From positions 372,001 through 436,000 of the forward strand of contig NZ_JAPVLQ010000002.1 of the NCBI RefSeq assembly GCF_027158005.1: a DNA stretch of 64,000 nt. Direction: 5' to 3'. The position numbers and the translations under genes are program-made. Under the pieces are notes generated by a model that saw only the letters and a list, made by a program, of their open reading frames with translations, had not been told where the DNA came from and searched no databases. This document shows, piece by piece, positions 8,461 to 16,726 of this stretch (its first letter is position 1; the number at the start of each line of letters is the position of its first letter). The DNA is from Rhodococcus sp. H36-A4 (GTDB lineage Bacteria > Actinomycetota > Actinomycetes > Mycobacteriales > Mycobacteriaceae).

Positions 8461-9336
8461 ATGACTACTTCGGACAATGCCACGCCCGCCGCCGCTTCCG
8501 GGACGTTCCGTCTCGGTGGCGACCTCGAGATCAACCGCCTCGGATACGGGACGATGCAGCTTCCGGGGGAAGGTGTCTGGGGAGAGCCGAAAGACCGAGC
8601 CGCCGCCATTCGCGTTCTTCAGCGGGCCGTCGAGCTGGGCGTGAACTTCTTCGACACCGCCGACAGCTATGGACCCGAGGTTGCCGAGGACCTACTGCGC
8701 GAGGCCCTGCATCCTTACCGTGACGACGTCGTCATCGCCACCAAGGCTGGACTGACGCGTCAGGGGCCCGGAATCTGGACGCCTGTCGGACGTCCCGCCT
8801 ACCTCCGCCAGCAGGCAGAGTTGAGTCTTCGACGTCTTGGGTTGGACCGGATCGATTTGTTCCAGCTCCACCGAATCGACCCCGAGGTGGCGCTGGAGGA
8901 CCAGGTCGGCGAGCTGAAGAAACTGCAGGACGAGGGAAAGATCCGCCATATCGGGCTGAGTCAGGTTTCGGTAGCCGAGGCGGAGGCCGCGCAGAAGATC
9001 GCGCCGATCGTCTCCGTTCAGAACTTGTACAACCTCTCCGACCGATCTTCGGAGGAGCTGTTGGATTGGTCGACAGCCAACGGCGTCGGCTTCATCCCGT
9101 GGTTCCCCCTGGCAACAGGCAAGCTCAGCGGCGAGGGCAGCCCGTTGTCCACGCTCGCGAAGCAGCACAACGCGTCGCCGTCGCAACTTGCACTGGCTTG
9201 GCTGCTGAAGCGTTCGCCGGTCGTGTTGCCGATCCCGGGAACCTCGAGCGTGGAGCACCTGGAAGACAACCTCGCGGGCGCGAGCATAGAACTCACCGAC
9301 GACGAGTTCGACGCGCTTTCTGCCGCAGGAGCCTAG
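8461..9336 (+). CDS. Aldo/keto reductase
   Basis: A 291-residue NADP(H)-dependent oxidoreductase. The AKR tetrad is visible as Asp65, Tyr70 (FFDTADSYG), Lys95 (VIATKAG) and His137 (FQLHRID). The C-terminal 'PIPGTSSVEHLEDNLAG' is the NADP-phosphate-binding segment of the family. The length fits the short YajO/YdbC-type group. It probably reduces small aldehydes or ketones; no specific substrate is indicated. It converges with the alarmone synthetase gene, overlapping by four bases. Confidence 0.88.
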   Translation: MTTSDNATPAAASGTFRLGGDLEINRLGYGTMQLPGEGVWGEPKDRAAAIRVLQRAVELGVNFFDTADSYGPEVAEDLLREALHPYRDDVVIATKAGLTRQGPGIWTPVGRPAYLRQQAELSLRRLGLDRIDLFQLHRIDPEVALEDQVGELKKLQDEGKIRHIGLSQVSVAEAEAAQKIAPIVSVQNLYNLSDRSSEELLDWSTANGVGFIPWFPLATGKLSGEGSPLSTLAKQHNASPSQLALAWLLKRSPVVLPIPGTSSVEHLEDNLAGASIELTDDEFDALSAAGA

Positions 9337-10121
9337 AGCCGTCCCATACTGCCGCGTTCGAGAAGTGACGCGAGCAGCTCGCGAGGCAACGACAGCGGCG
9401 GCATCGAGCTGAGCTGAATGCTGTCCGGCGCATCGAGATTGCTGTTCTTGATTTCACCGATCTCGTCGTGCAGATGTTCCATTTTCACGTCGAGTCTGTT
9501 CGCGCTTTCGGCAGCATCGGTGAGCTCGTCGAGCAGCGAGACGGGGATAGCGCCCCGGTACTTGTAGAAGATCTTGTGTTCGAGGCTTGCCCAGAAGTCC
9601 ATCGCGATGGTGCGGATCTGTAGCTCTACGAGAACGGGCTGGACTCGGTCCGTCATGAATACAGGTATCTCGACGATCACGTGAAGACTCTTGTAGCCGT
9701 TGGGTTTCGGATTGGCGATGTAGTCCTTGATCTCGATGACCTCGACGTCGCTCTGCCCGGTCAGCATGTCGGCGACGCGGTAGGTGTCGGAGATGAAGCT
9801 GCAGGTGATCCTGATGCCTGCAATGTCGAAGATGTTCTTGCGAATGTCTTCGAAGGTGAGCGGGCAATTTTTGCGCCGCGCCTTCTCGAGAAGGCTCTCC
9901 GGCGTCTTGAGTCGAGATGTCACATGTTCGATCGGCGAATACTGATGGATGTGCGTGAATTCCTCTTTGAGGATATTGATCTTGGTCATCAGTTCGTCGG
10001 TGCCGAACTTGTACCCCATCATGAACCGCGTGAAGTCGTTCCGCAGTTGAGCGACCTGCGCGGCGGTCGTATCCAGTGTATCTGCGGCCGAATCGCTGTT
10101 CTGCATAGCTCGATTGTCCAT
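9333..10121 (-). CDS. Small alarmone synthetase, (p)ppGpp synthetase
   Basis: A 262-residue RelA/SpoT synthetase-only protein, numbered here from Met at 10106 (257 residues); an ATG at 10121 adds five residues. Visible are DIAGIRI (94-100), DYIANPKPNGYKSLH (128-142) and ELQIRT followed by MDFWASLEH (161-177). These are the GTP/ATP-pyrophosphokinase motifs. No HD hydrolase, TGS or ACT domain is present. It would make (p)ppGpp from GTP/GDP and ATP without ribosome control. The gene lies 19 bp after a small Cys/His-rich gene, and that unit is preceded by a near-perfect SOS box, which points to induction by DNA damage. The longer frame to 10835 has no coding character. Confidence 0.85.
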   Translation of the reverse strand: MDNRAMQNSDSAADTLDTTAAQVAQLRNDFTRFMMGYKFGTDELMTKINILKEEFTHIHQYSPIEHVTSRLKTPESLLEKARRKNCPLTFEDIRKNIFDIAGIRITCSFISDTYRVADMLTGQSDVEVIEIKDYIANPKPNGYKSLHVIVEIPVFMTDRVQPVLVELQIRTIAMDFWASLEHKIFYKYRGAIPVSLLDELTDAAESANRLDVKMEHLHDEIGEIKNSNLDAPDSIQLSSMPPLSLPRELLASLLERGSMGRL

Positions 10122-10140
10122 CAATGTCCGAACCGACGCG

Positions 10141-10419
10141 TCAAGCCCCTGCGCTGGGGTCTTGCCTGCCTGCCCGCGAATCGAAGCTCGCGTCGCCGCA
10201 GCGATCTCCGAGTGGCGGCGTGAAGGTGACATCGCCGCAGGTTCTACAGGCATGAGTGCGGTGATGGCCGCGGCCGCAGGAGCATGCCCTCGACCCGACC
10301 AGCACGGTTCGTGGGCCGAGGGCATGACCGCGGGCGCACCGCAAGGGTGCATTCTCGGACCATCGATCGCCCGATCGATGGAGCGTTCCTGAAGTGTCGG
10401 GTCGATCTGATATCGCCAT
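10141..10419 (-). CDS. Small Cys/His-rich, probably zinc-binding protein
   Basis: A 92-residue protein starting at an ATG at 10419. It has a dense set of possible metal ligands: Cys28, His32, Cys46, Cys48, His52, His53, His56, Cys58, Cys61 and Cys74, around RCARGHALGPRTVLVG and CRTCGD. The spacing suggests one or two zinc ribbons. I do not recognise a named family, though similar C-GH-LGP-VLVG patterns occur in small actinobacterial proteins. It ends 19 bp before the alarmone synthetase and is the first gene after the SOS box at 10502-10517. An in-frame extension upstream exists but crosses the promoter. Confidence 0.6.
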   Translation of the reverse strand: MAISDRPDTSGTLHRSGDRWSENAPLRCARGHALGPRTVLVGSRACSCGRGHHRTHACRTCGDVTFTPPLGDRCGDASFDSRAGRQDPSAGA

Positions 10420-10486
10420 GAAGGCCCCGTTTTTGCCGAATGTTTTTGGACCGTCCGCGAGTGTTGACTTCCCGGACGGCTCGATG

Positions 10487-10517
10487 AGAATAGCACAGCA
10501 ATCGAACGTATGTTCGT
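10487..10517 (-). promoter_or_regulatory. SOS (LexA) box and -10 element of the alarmone synthetase operon
   Basis: TCGAACGTATGTTCGT (10502-10517) matches TCGAAC-N4-GTTCGA at all but the last base. On the minus strand it is followed by a possible -10, TATTCT (10492-10487), so LexA would cover the -35/spacer. The first gene downstream starts at 10419. The DoxX-like gene on the plus strand begins 86 bp to the other side and could also be affected. Confidence 0.65.
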
Positions 10518-10602
10518 AACGAGCGTATGCGATGAAATTTCGTGTGCCGAGGTGTCGGTACAAGTGAGTACCGAATTTCCGGGCCGAACATCGGAGAATG
10601 CA

Positions 10603-11016
10603 ATGACCACAACCACAACCACCGCAACGCACACCAACTCACCCGTGGCTGCTCGTGTCGGCTGGGTGCTCACCGCGTTGATCGCGATCTTCCTGATTTT
10701 CGATGGAGTCACCAAGCTGATGAACGTGCAGGCGGTGAAGGACGCAACCGTGGATCTCGGCCTTCGGGAGGAGATGATGCCCGTCGTCGGCATCGTTCTA
10801 CTCGTATCGCTGATCCTGTACTTGTTGCCGCGCACAGCATTTCTCGGTGCCGTGCTGCTTACCGGTTACCTCGGTGGCGCGGTCCTCACCAACTGGCGCG
10901 TCGACAAGCCGCTGATCAGTACCGTGCTGTTTGCGGTGTATGTCGGGATCGTGGTGTGGGGTGCACTGTATCTCCGGGATCCGAAAGTACGTCAGGTCAT
11001 GCCTTTCGTGCGCTGA
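10603..11016 (+). CDS. DoxX-like integral membrane protein
   Basis: A 137-residue protein with four predicted membrane helices (about 20-42, 62-80, 88-105, 115-133). The sequence 'LIAIFLIFDGVTKLMN', 'LLPRTAFLGAVLLTGYLGGA' and 'VLFAVYVGIVVWGALYLRDP' is typical of the DoxX-like family. The ATG at 10603 has a GGAGAA ribosome-binding site ten bases upstream and begins with a run of Thr codons. Function unknown; relatives are linked to redox or membrane stress. Confidence 0.8.
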   Translation: MTTTTTTATHTNSPVAARVGWVLTALIAIFLIFDGVTKLMNVQAVKDATVDLGLREEMMPVVGIVLLVSLILYLLPRTAFLGAVLLTGYLGGAVLTNWRVDKPLISTVLFAVYVGIVVWGALYLRDPKVRQVMPFVR

Positions 11017-11034
11017 CGCGGCTGCCCTCCGGAT

Positions 11035-13032
11035 TCAGAGGGCATCCCTGGCGACCTCGAACAGTGCTACGGACTGATCGGCGTCTGCTCGTGCCGCCAG
11101 GAACGCCTCAGGGTCGATCAGATCCGCTTGACCGACGATCGAACCCAGATCGGCTATGCGTTCGACGCCGGTCAGGACCATCTCCTCCTCGACCGTCCCC
11201 TCGGCATATCCGTAATAGCAAGTCGAAGTGGTGTGGATGTGGTCCTTGTCGATGCGATTCGCACGCCCCTCGATCTGCCGGATCTCGATGGGTGTCCACC
11301 GAGGGTCGTGAATGAGAGTGATCCGAGGAGCGGCCGTCGACACCGTCTTCTCTGGCAGCAGCAACTCGTTGGAATGCAGGTTGATCGCACTGGTCGTCGT
11401 CGACACGATGACTCGTGCAGCGCCGGTTTGGAATCGGCGAATCTCGGTCTCCTGGGCCGCGCTGCTCATACTGCCGTCGACCACTGCGACATCGAGACCT
11501 TCTTCCCGGAGGGACTGCGACAACTCGGCGACGGATTCGCGATAGAACATCGACACGAACACCTGATTGCCGTCACGCACCCATGCGCGGACCTGGTCAG
11601 CAGATGCGGGAATGCGTAAGTACGAGCACTTTTGGCGTAATCGCAGTGCGGCCGCTCGCGTACTCGGGTTCTTCTGGAGCACCCGTCTACCGCTCACCGT
11701 CTTCCAGTTCGGTAGCCCGACCTCCTTGCGGTAGTCCACCCATGCCGAGTGATAGAGCCGCTTCTGCACGGCCGTCAGCTCCTGGCCGAGAGGCTCCCGC
11801 GGCGTGGGCGGCGACGGTCGCGAAATCGACCACGGGACAGCGCCACCGGACAGCCACCGATGGATAGTGCCGATGTCGCGCTCGCGTCGCGCAGCATCCT
11901 CGGGCTCCCACCGCCACGTCTTCAGTCCGGTTGTCGCCTTGCCTTCCTTGAGCGCGAAGCCCGACTCCTCGAGGAACGTCGCCCATTGCGCGGTGATTGC
12001 GTGGCCGAGGCCTGCGTCGTCACCGATGATCGGCTCCTGCGCACGACTCTGCTCGATCGCCCGGGCCATGTACGCGAAATGCATCGGTTGATAACCGGGG
12101 GTGGCGGACATCCAGACGACGGCGCGTGCAGCCTCTTGGTAACGCCAGAGGATCTGCGACTGCTGCGACTCGATATTCATCAACGCGTGCGACTCGTCGG
12201 CCACCACGATGTCGATGTCGAATCGAAGTTCGCCGAGCGTGATGGTCCTCTTGTTCTGTGTTCGCTTGCGTTTGCCCAGATCTACATCCTCGGGGACCGT
12301 CAGCAGCTTCTTCGTCGACTGATAGGTCACCAGTAGCCAGCGCTTACGCTCGGACGGATGAACATCGGCCTCGGTGTCGGCGATGGTGCGCCGCCAACCG
12401 GGAAGAGCGCCTTTGGGGGCGACCACCAGCACTGTTCCGATGCTCGGATCCTCCATCTGGCGGACGGCCTCGCACACGGCAAGAGTCTTGCCCAGTCCCG
12501 TCGAGTCCATTTGGGCGAAATACGGGAACCCGTTGTCCAACGCTTCGAGATGCCTCCGCACCGACTCGAGCTGCGTCTCCCGCGGCGTCATCGACCGCTC
12601 GTGCATCTCCTCGGGCCGCCACTCCTCGTTGGCGTCGTCCTCGATCCAGCGCTGCAGGCTGTACGGCATCGACTCGAACGACGCCAAACCGTCGGGCAGC
12701 TCGGTCCCGTAGAACGCGAACACCCGCGGACCCGGATGCCACCGAGCGCCGGAGGCCGACGCGAGAGCGCGATCCTCGAACGGCACGTCGAGGACCCACA
12801 CTCGCTCACCCGGGTCCGGCAACCGTAGGTCCGGCGCGACGGTCTTACGGGGTGCACGCTTGCGCGTCGTGGTCCGCTTGGCAGGTGTCCGCTTGGCAGC
12901 GGCCTTCTTCGCGGGGGCTTTCTTGGTCGTCGACTGTGCTGCCGTCGACTCCTTGAACTTGCGCGCAGCGGCGCTCTTGCCTGCGCCGATGGTTCTCGCG
13001 GTGGTTGTGGGCTTGCGTCTACGAGGTGGCAT
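11035..13032 (-). CDS. SNF2-type DEAD/DEAH helicase with histone-H1-like tail and DUF5710-like domain
   Basis: A 665-residue superfamily 2 protein. Residues 1-65 form a Lys/Ala/Pro/Arg-rich tail with repeats such as KKAPAKKAAAKR, like mycobacterial HupB or histone H1 tails. Residues about 76-112 (VLDVPFEDRALASASGARWHPG) resemble the DUF5710 fold. The helicase core has Walker A DSTGLGKT (176-183), DESH at 279-282, SAT at 309-311, and QIEGRANRID as motif VI near the C-terminus. Such proteins move along DNA or remodel protein-DNA complexes. No methylase or nuclease gene is adjacent. Start ATG 13032; the in-frame extension to 13170 is unlikely. Confidence 0.82.
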   Translation of the reverse strand: MPPRRRKPTTTARTIGAGKSAAARKFKESTAAQSTTKKAPAKKAAAKRTPAKRTTTRKRAPRKTVAPDLRLPDPGERVWVLDVPFEDRALASASGARWHPGPRVFAFYGTELPDGLASFESMPYSLQRWIEDDANEEWRPEEMHERSMTPRETQLESVRRHLEALDNGFPYFAQMDSTGLGKTLAVCEAVRQMEDPSIGTVLVVAPKGALPGWRRTIADTEADVHPSERKRWLLVTYQSTKKLLTVPEDVDLGKRKRTQNKRTITLGELRFDIDIVVADESHALMNIESQQSQILWRYQEAARAVVWMSATPGYQPMHFAYMARAIEQSRAQEPIIGDDAGLGHAITAQWATFLEESGFALKEGKATTGLKTWRWEPEDAARRERDIGTIHRWLSGGAVPWSISRPSPPTPREPLGQELTAVQKRLYHSAWVDYRKEVGLPNWKTVSGRRVLQKNPSTRAAALRLRQKCSYLRIPASADQVRAWVRDGNQVFVSMFYRESVAELSQSLREEGLDVAVVDGSMSSAAQETEIRRFQTGAARVIVSTTTSAINLHSNELLLPEKTVSTAAPRITLIHDPRWTPIEIRQIEGRANRIDKDHIHTTSTCYYGYAEGTVEEEMVLTGVERIADLGSIVGQADLIDPEAFLAARADADQSVALFEVARDAL

Positions 13033-13244
13033 CGGATCCAGTCTGTCGTACGGTGTCCGAAACACCGTAGAGGACGGCACCGACATCCCTGGGCGGTGTG
13101 AACCGTGCACCATTTTTGCAAACCGAACACCCTCGCTAGGACGTGATCGCGGGGGTGAGGTTCCGAACAAGGGTGCACGCTCTCCGGACCGCGCGCTCGG
13201 TGATGTCCTGCCATATCGTGTGCGGCGGCACTACGGTGGTGACC

Positions 13245-14405
13245 ATGAACTTCAGTGACCATCAAATCGGTATATATGCCCAGGGCATGTTCACCGATCA
13301 GAGGCCGCAGATCACCACGAACCTGGCCAGGCTGGAGGAGCAGGCCGCTGCCACCCTCAGCCCGGAAGCTCTCGGGTACATCGTCGCCAGCGCAGGTAGC
13401 GGTTCCACGGCACGCGCGAACCGCAATGCGTTCGACGAGTGGCGGATCGCCCCGCGCATGTTGCGGAGTTCAGCAGAGCGAGATCACGCGGTCACAGTGC
13501 TCGGCACTTCCATGCCCGCGCCGCTGCTGATAGCGCCGGTCGGTGTTCAGACTCTCGCGCATCCGGAGGGTGAGCTTGCGACAGTGCGGGCAGCCGCCGA
13601 GCTTTCGGTGCCCTACATTCACTCCACTCAAGCTTCCCATTCGTTCGAGCAGATCGCCGAGGCTGGTGGCGACGCCCCCAGGTGGTACCAGCTGTACTGG
13701 CCCACAGACAAATCCGTTCTGCTCAGCTTTCTCGAGCGAGCCAAGGCATCGGGATTCACGACGCTTGTACTGACGCTCGACACGACGCTTCTCGGCTGGA
13801 GGCCGGCCGACCTCGACCGCGGATACCTGCCGTTCCTGGCGAACCTCGGGATCGAGAACTATCTGACCGACCCGGCATTTCTCGCGGGTCTGGATCAATC
13901 GGTCGAAGCGAATCCTGTTGCTGCAGCTATGCACTGGGCGCAGATGTTCCCCAACCCTGGTTTGAACTGGTCCCAGTTGGCGTTCCTGCGTGAGCAGTGG
14001 GACGGACCGATCGTACTGAAGGGAATCTGCACGGTTGCCGACGGCCGAGCAGCCGTCGATCACGGGGTGGACGGGATCGTGGTGTCCAATCACGGTGGGC
14101 GCCAGATCGACGGCGCTCGATCGTCGTTGAGCGCGTTGCCGGATATCGTGGACGCCGTCGGTGATCAGCTGACGCTCTTGTTCGATTCCGGTGTGCGCAC
14201 CGGGTCCGACATGGCGAAGGCGCTAGCGTTGGGGGCCGACGCGGTGCTGCTGGGGCGGCCGTTTCTGTACGGTTTGGCGCTCGGCGGCCAGGACGGTGTG
14301 GCGCATGTATTGCGTTGCCTTCTCGCTGAATTCGATCTCGTCACCAGCTTGTCGGGTCATACCGGTGCCGCCGAGCTCGGTCGTGAGTCGGTGATCCGAG
14401 CATGA
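13245..14405 (+). CDS. FMN-dependent alpha-hydroxy acid oxidase, lactate 2-monooxygenase type
   Basis: A 386-residue FMN enzyme. Its layout follows mycobacterial lactate 2-monooxygenase: IYAQGMF near the N-terminus, FDEWRIAPRML at 63-73, the TLDTTLLGWRPADL segment at 178-190, Lys259 in LKGIC, and the catalytic His283 in SNHGGRQ. It would oxidise L-lactate or another 2-hydroxy acid; full monooxygenase activity (lactate to acetate and CO2) is an inference from this resemblance. The start at ATG 13245 fits the family. The gene is divergent from the helicase and its stop overlaps the GH13 ATG by four bases. Confidence 0.82.
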   Translation: MNFSDHQIGIYAQGMFTDQRPQITTNLARLEEQAAATLSPEALGYIVASAGSGSTARANRNAFDEWRIAPRMLRSSAERDHAVTVLGTSMPAPLLIAPVGVQTLAHPEGELATVRAAAELSVPYIHSTQASHSFEQIAEAGGDAPRWYQLYWPTDKSVLLSFLERAKASGFTTLVLTLDTTLLGWRPADLDRGYLPFLANLGIENYLTDPAFLAGLDQSVEANPVAAAMHWAQMFPNPGLNWSQLAFLREQWDGPIVLKGICTVADGRAAVDHGVDGIVVSNHGGRQIDGARSSLSALPDIVDAVGDQLTLLFDSGVRTGSDMAKALALGADAVLLGRPFLYGLALGGQDGVAHVLRCLLAEFDLVTSLSGHTGAAELGRESVIRA

Positions 14406-15706
14406 GTGGTCAACCTGCCTGGGTCGATCACGCCATCTGGTGGCACATCTATCCTCTGGGATTCGTCGGTGCCCCGGTCCATGGCTGGGACGGCGGTTCG
14501 CTCGAGGACGAGCATCGACTGCACCGCATCGTCGACTGGTTCGACTACGCCGTGGAACTCGGGGCGTCGGGAATCGCCCTCGGTCCGATCTTCGCCTCCG
14601 CAAGCCATGGATACGACACCGTCGATCATTTTCGCATCGATTCGCGGCTCGGCACCGAAGCAGACTTCGACGACGTCATCGGCCAAGCGCGTTCGCGTGG
14701 ACTGCGAGTCATGCTCGACGGCGTGTTCAACCATGTGGCACAGGCATTTCCGCGATTCGTGCAGGCGCTCGAAGCAGGACCGGATTCACCGGAGTCCGAG
14801 TGGTTCCACCTCGACTGGTCCGGTGCAGGACCGATTCATCGTAATTTCGAGGGCCACGATGAACTGGTGACGCTCAACCATGACAGCGCCGCGGTCGAGC
14901 AGTATGTCGTCGATGTCATGTCGCATTGGCTCGAACGGGGTGCAGACGGATGGCGTCTCGACGCGGCATACGCTGTGCCGCCACGGTTCTGGGCCGCGGT
15001 TATTCCGCAGGTTCGACAGAAGTTCCCCGACGCCTACTTCCTCGGTGAGGTCATCCACGGTGATTATGCAGCCATCGTGAAGGCGAGCTCACTGGATTCG
15101 GTGACCCAGTACGAGCTGTGGAAAGCGTCGTGGAGTGCAATCTCGGAAAGGAACTTCTTCGAGTTGTCGCACGCGCTCGGGCGTCACAACGAGTGGCTCG
15201 AGACGTTCGTTCCGGCTACGTTCGTCGGTAATCACGACGTGGCCCGCATCGCCAGCACCATCACAGACGAACGCCATCTCGAGCATGCGCTCGTGGTCCT
15301 GTTCACGGTCGGGGGCATGCCGATGATCTACTACGGCGACGAACAGGGCTTCCGTGGCGCGAAAGAGGAACGTGTCGGTGGCGATGACGAGGTACGGCCG
15401 GAGTTTCCTAGCAGCAGAGAGGAACTCGCCCCGTACGGTTGGCCGACCTTCCGTCTGCATCAGCAGCTGATCGGGCTTCGCCGCAGGCATCCCTGGCTCG
15501 TCGAGGCGCGCACCGAGACGGTGGCGCTGTCCAATACCGCGATGTTGTACCGCGTCCACTCGGGTGACGAGCAGTTGCACGTGGCGTTGAACCTCGGCGA
15601 CGAGGAAGTGACGTACCGCGTGGCCGGTGAGATATTGTCCGGCGACGCACAAGTGGGCGGCGGATCCACCAGGGTTCCACCCCACGGCTGGGTGGTGCTG
15701 CGCTAG
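14402..15706 (+). CDS. Alpha-amylase family (GH13) glycoside hydrolase
   Basis: A 434-residue (beta/alpha)8 enzyme. The GH13 motifs are clear: DGVFNH (106-111), GWRLDAAY with the nucleophile Asp187, the acid/base Glu216 in LGEVIHG, and FVGNHD with Asp279. A short C-terminal beta domain follows ('VALNLGDEEVTYRV'). At 434 residues it is compact compared with trehalose synthases or GlgE. The start overlaps the upstream oxidase stop (ATGA). The true substrate among alpha-glucans or trehalose-type sugars cannot be told. Confidence 0.85.
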   Translation: MSGQPAWVDHAIWWHIYPLGFVGAPVHGWDGGSLEDEHRLHRIVDWFDYAVELGASGIALGPIFASASHGYDTVDHFRIDSRLGTEADFDDVIGQARSRGLRVMLDGVFNHVAQAFPRFVQALEAGPDSPESEWFHLDWSGAGPIHRNFEGHDELVTLNHDSAAVEQYVVDVMSHWLERGADGWRLDAAYAVPPRFWAAVIPQVRQKFPDAYFLGEVIHGDYAAIVKASSLDSVTQYELWKASWSAISERNFFELSHALGRHNEWLETFVPATFVGNHDVARIASTITDERHLEHALVVLFTVGGMPMIYYGDEQGFRGAKEERVGGDDEVRPEFPSSREELAPYGWPTFRLHQQLIGLRRRHPWLVEARTETVALSNTAMLYRVHSGDEQLHVALNLGDEEVTYRVAGEILSGDAQVGGGSTRVPPHGWVVLR

Positions 15707-15823
15707 GCGCAGGGCGTCAATAAGGGTCCGGACGTGTACAAACCCGACTTGTCCGGTATCTATAAGGCTTTCTACGATCGATCCTAGATAGACGGATATT
15801 CGACAAGAGGTTACAGTCCTCTT

Positions 15824-15896
15824 CGACACGGGGTGCCTAACGGCTGAGAACACACCCGTCGAACCTGATCTGGTCAACACCAGCGTAGGGATGTCT
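15824..15896 (+). ncRNA. TPP riboswitch (THI element) aptamer
   Basis: The conserved thiamine pyrophosphate aptamer is plain: GGGGTGC (15830-15836), CTGAGA (15844-15849), ACCTGATCTGG (15863-15873) and CCAGCGTAGGGA (15880-15891). The outer stem pairs GACA (15825-15828) with TGTC (15892-15895). It lies 59 nt before the ATG of an SDR gene, with an NtaA-type flavin monooxygenase next. Binding of TPP should reduce expression of both. No known thi gene follows, so the riboswitch is the only evidence that ties these enzymes to thiamine. Confidence 0.93.
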
Positions 15897-15954
15897 GCAC
15901 GTGGGATACGTGCATGCTCTGCGCGGTGTGGGCCGGAAGAGCGAAAGGCCTGAC
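15896..15954 (+). promoter_or_regulatory. Expression platform of the TPP riboswitch
   Basis: TGCACGT (15896-15902) pairs perfectly with ACGTGCA (15908-15914) around a five-base loop. Downstream, GGCC near 15931 can pair with GGCC near 15947, placing the AAAGG ribosome-binding site (about 15944) in a hairpin. No U-run follows, so control of translation start rather than transcription termination is the better guess. Confidence 0.5.
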
Positions 15955-16725
15955 ATGAACATCCAGTCGAAAAAGTTGGACGAGCAGACAGTAGTCGTCA
16001 CCGGAGCGGGCAGAGGTCTGGGCACCGCGGTGGCCAGGGCATTCGCGCGAGAAGGCGCTCGCGTCGTGGTGAACTACCGCAACAGCCGAGTCTCGGCGGA
16101 GGCGCTGGCGTCAGAGATCGGCGGGATAGCGATCCAAGCAGACATCACCGACGCCGAGCAGGTGGACGCGTTGTTCACCGAAGCCGAAGCGCACTTCGGT
16201 TCCTCCGTGACGACGGTGGTCAACAACGCGTTGGCCGACTTCTCGTTCAACGGGGACGCGCGCAGCAAGGCCGATTCGATCACATGGGACGAGTTCGACG
16301 CGCAGTTCCGTGGCACTGTGCGTGGTGCGCTGACGACTACGCAGCGAGCGCTGAAGGGGATGCGCGCAGCAGGATTCGGCCGAATCATCAACGTGGGCAC
16401 CAATCTTTTCCAGAACCCAGTGGTGCCGTACCACGACTACACGGCATCGAAGGCTGCGCTGTTGTCTCTGACTCGAACTCTCGCAGCGGATCTCGGCGGC
16501 GACGGTATCACTGTGAACATGGTGTCGGGTGGCCTACTGCGGACCACCGACGCCAGTGCCGCTACACCAGAGGAAGTATTCGACCTCATCGCGGCGTCGA
16601 CGCCGTTGCAGCGAGTGGTGACACCAGAGGAGTTCGCAGATGCCCTGTTGTTCTTCGCGTCTCCGTGGTCGAGGTCGGTGACCGGACAGAATTTGGTTGT
16701 GGACGGCGGCTTGGTCAAGGACTGA
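15955..16725 (+). CDS. SDR-family oxidoreductase under TPP riboswitch control
   Basis: A 256-residue short-chain dehydrogenase/reductase. The cofactor loop TGAGRGLG is at 16-23, the Tyr-Lys pair at YTASK (Tyr162, Lys166), and the C-terminal 'SVTGQNLVVDGG' is typical. The Ser of the catalytic triad (13 before Tyr) appears as Thr149. The fold is close to 3-oxoacyl-ACP reductases. The ATG at 15955 has AAAGG upstream; an earlier GTG at 15901 would fall in the riboswitch leader. It is followed one base later by the monooxygenase gene. A role in salvage or clearance of a thiamine-related alcohol or aldehyde is inferred only from the riboswitch. Confidence 0.85.
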   Translation: MNIQSKKLDEQTVVVTGAGRGLGTAVARAFAREGARVVVNYRNSRVSAEALASEIGGIAIQADITDAEQVDALFTEAEAHFGSSVTTVVNNALADFSFNGDARSKADSITWDEFDAQFRGTVRGALTTTQRALKGMRAAGFGRIINVGTNLFQNPVVPYHDYTASKAALLSLTRTLAADLGGDGITVNMVSGGLLRTTDASAATPEEVFDLIAASTPLQRVVTPEEFADALLFFASPWSRSVTGQNLVVDGGLVKD

Positions 16726-16726
16726 C

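Noticed and set aside
10122..10835. N-terminal extension of the alarmone synthetase to 500 residues
   Set aside because: It crosses the SOS box and promoter, overlaps the small Cys/His gene and the DoxX gene, and has no family resemblance.
11035..13032. Helicase as part of a restriction system
   Set aside because: No methylase, specificity or nuclease gene is adjacent; the only restriction cassette is 45 kb away.
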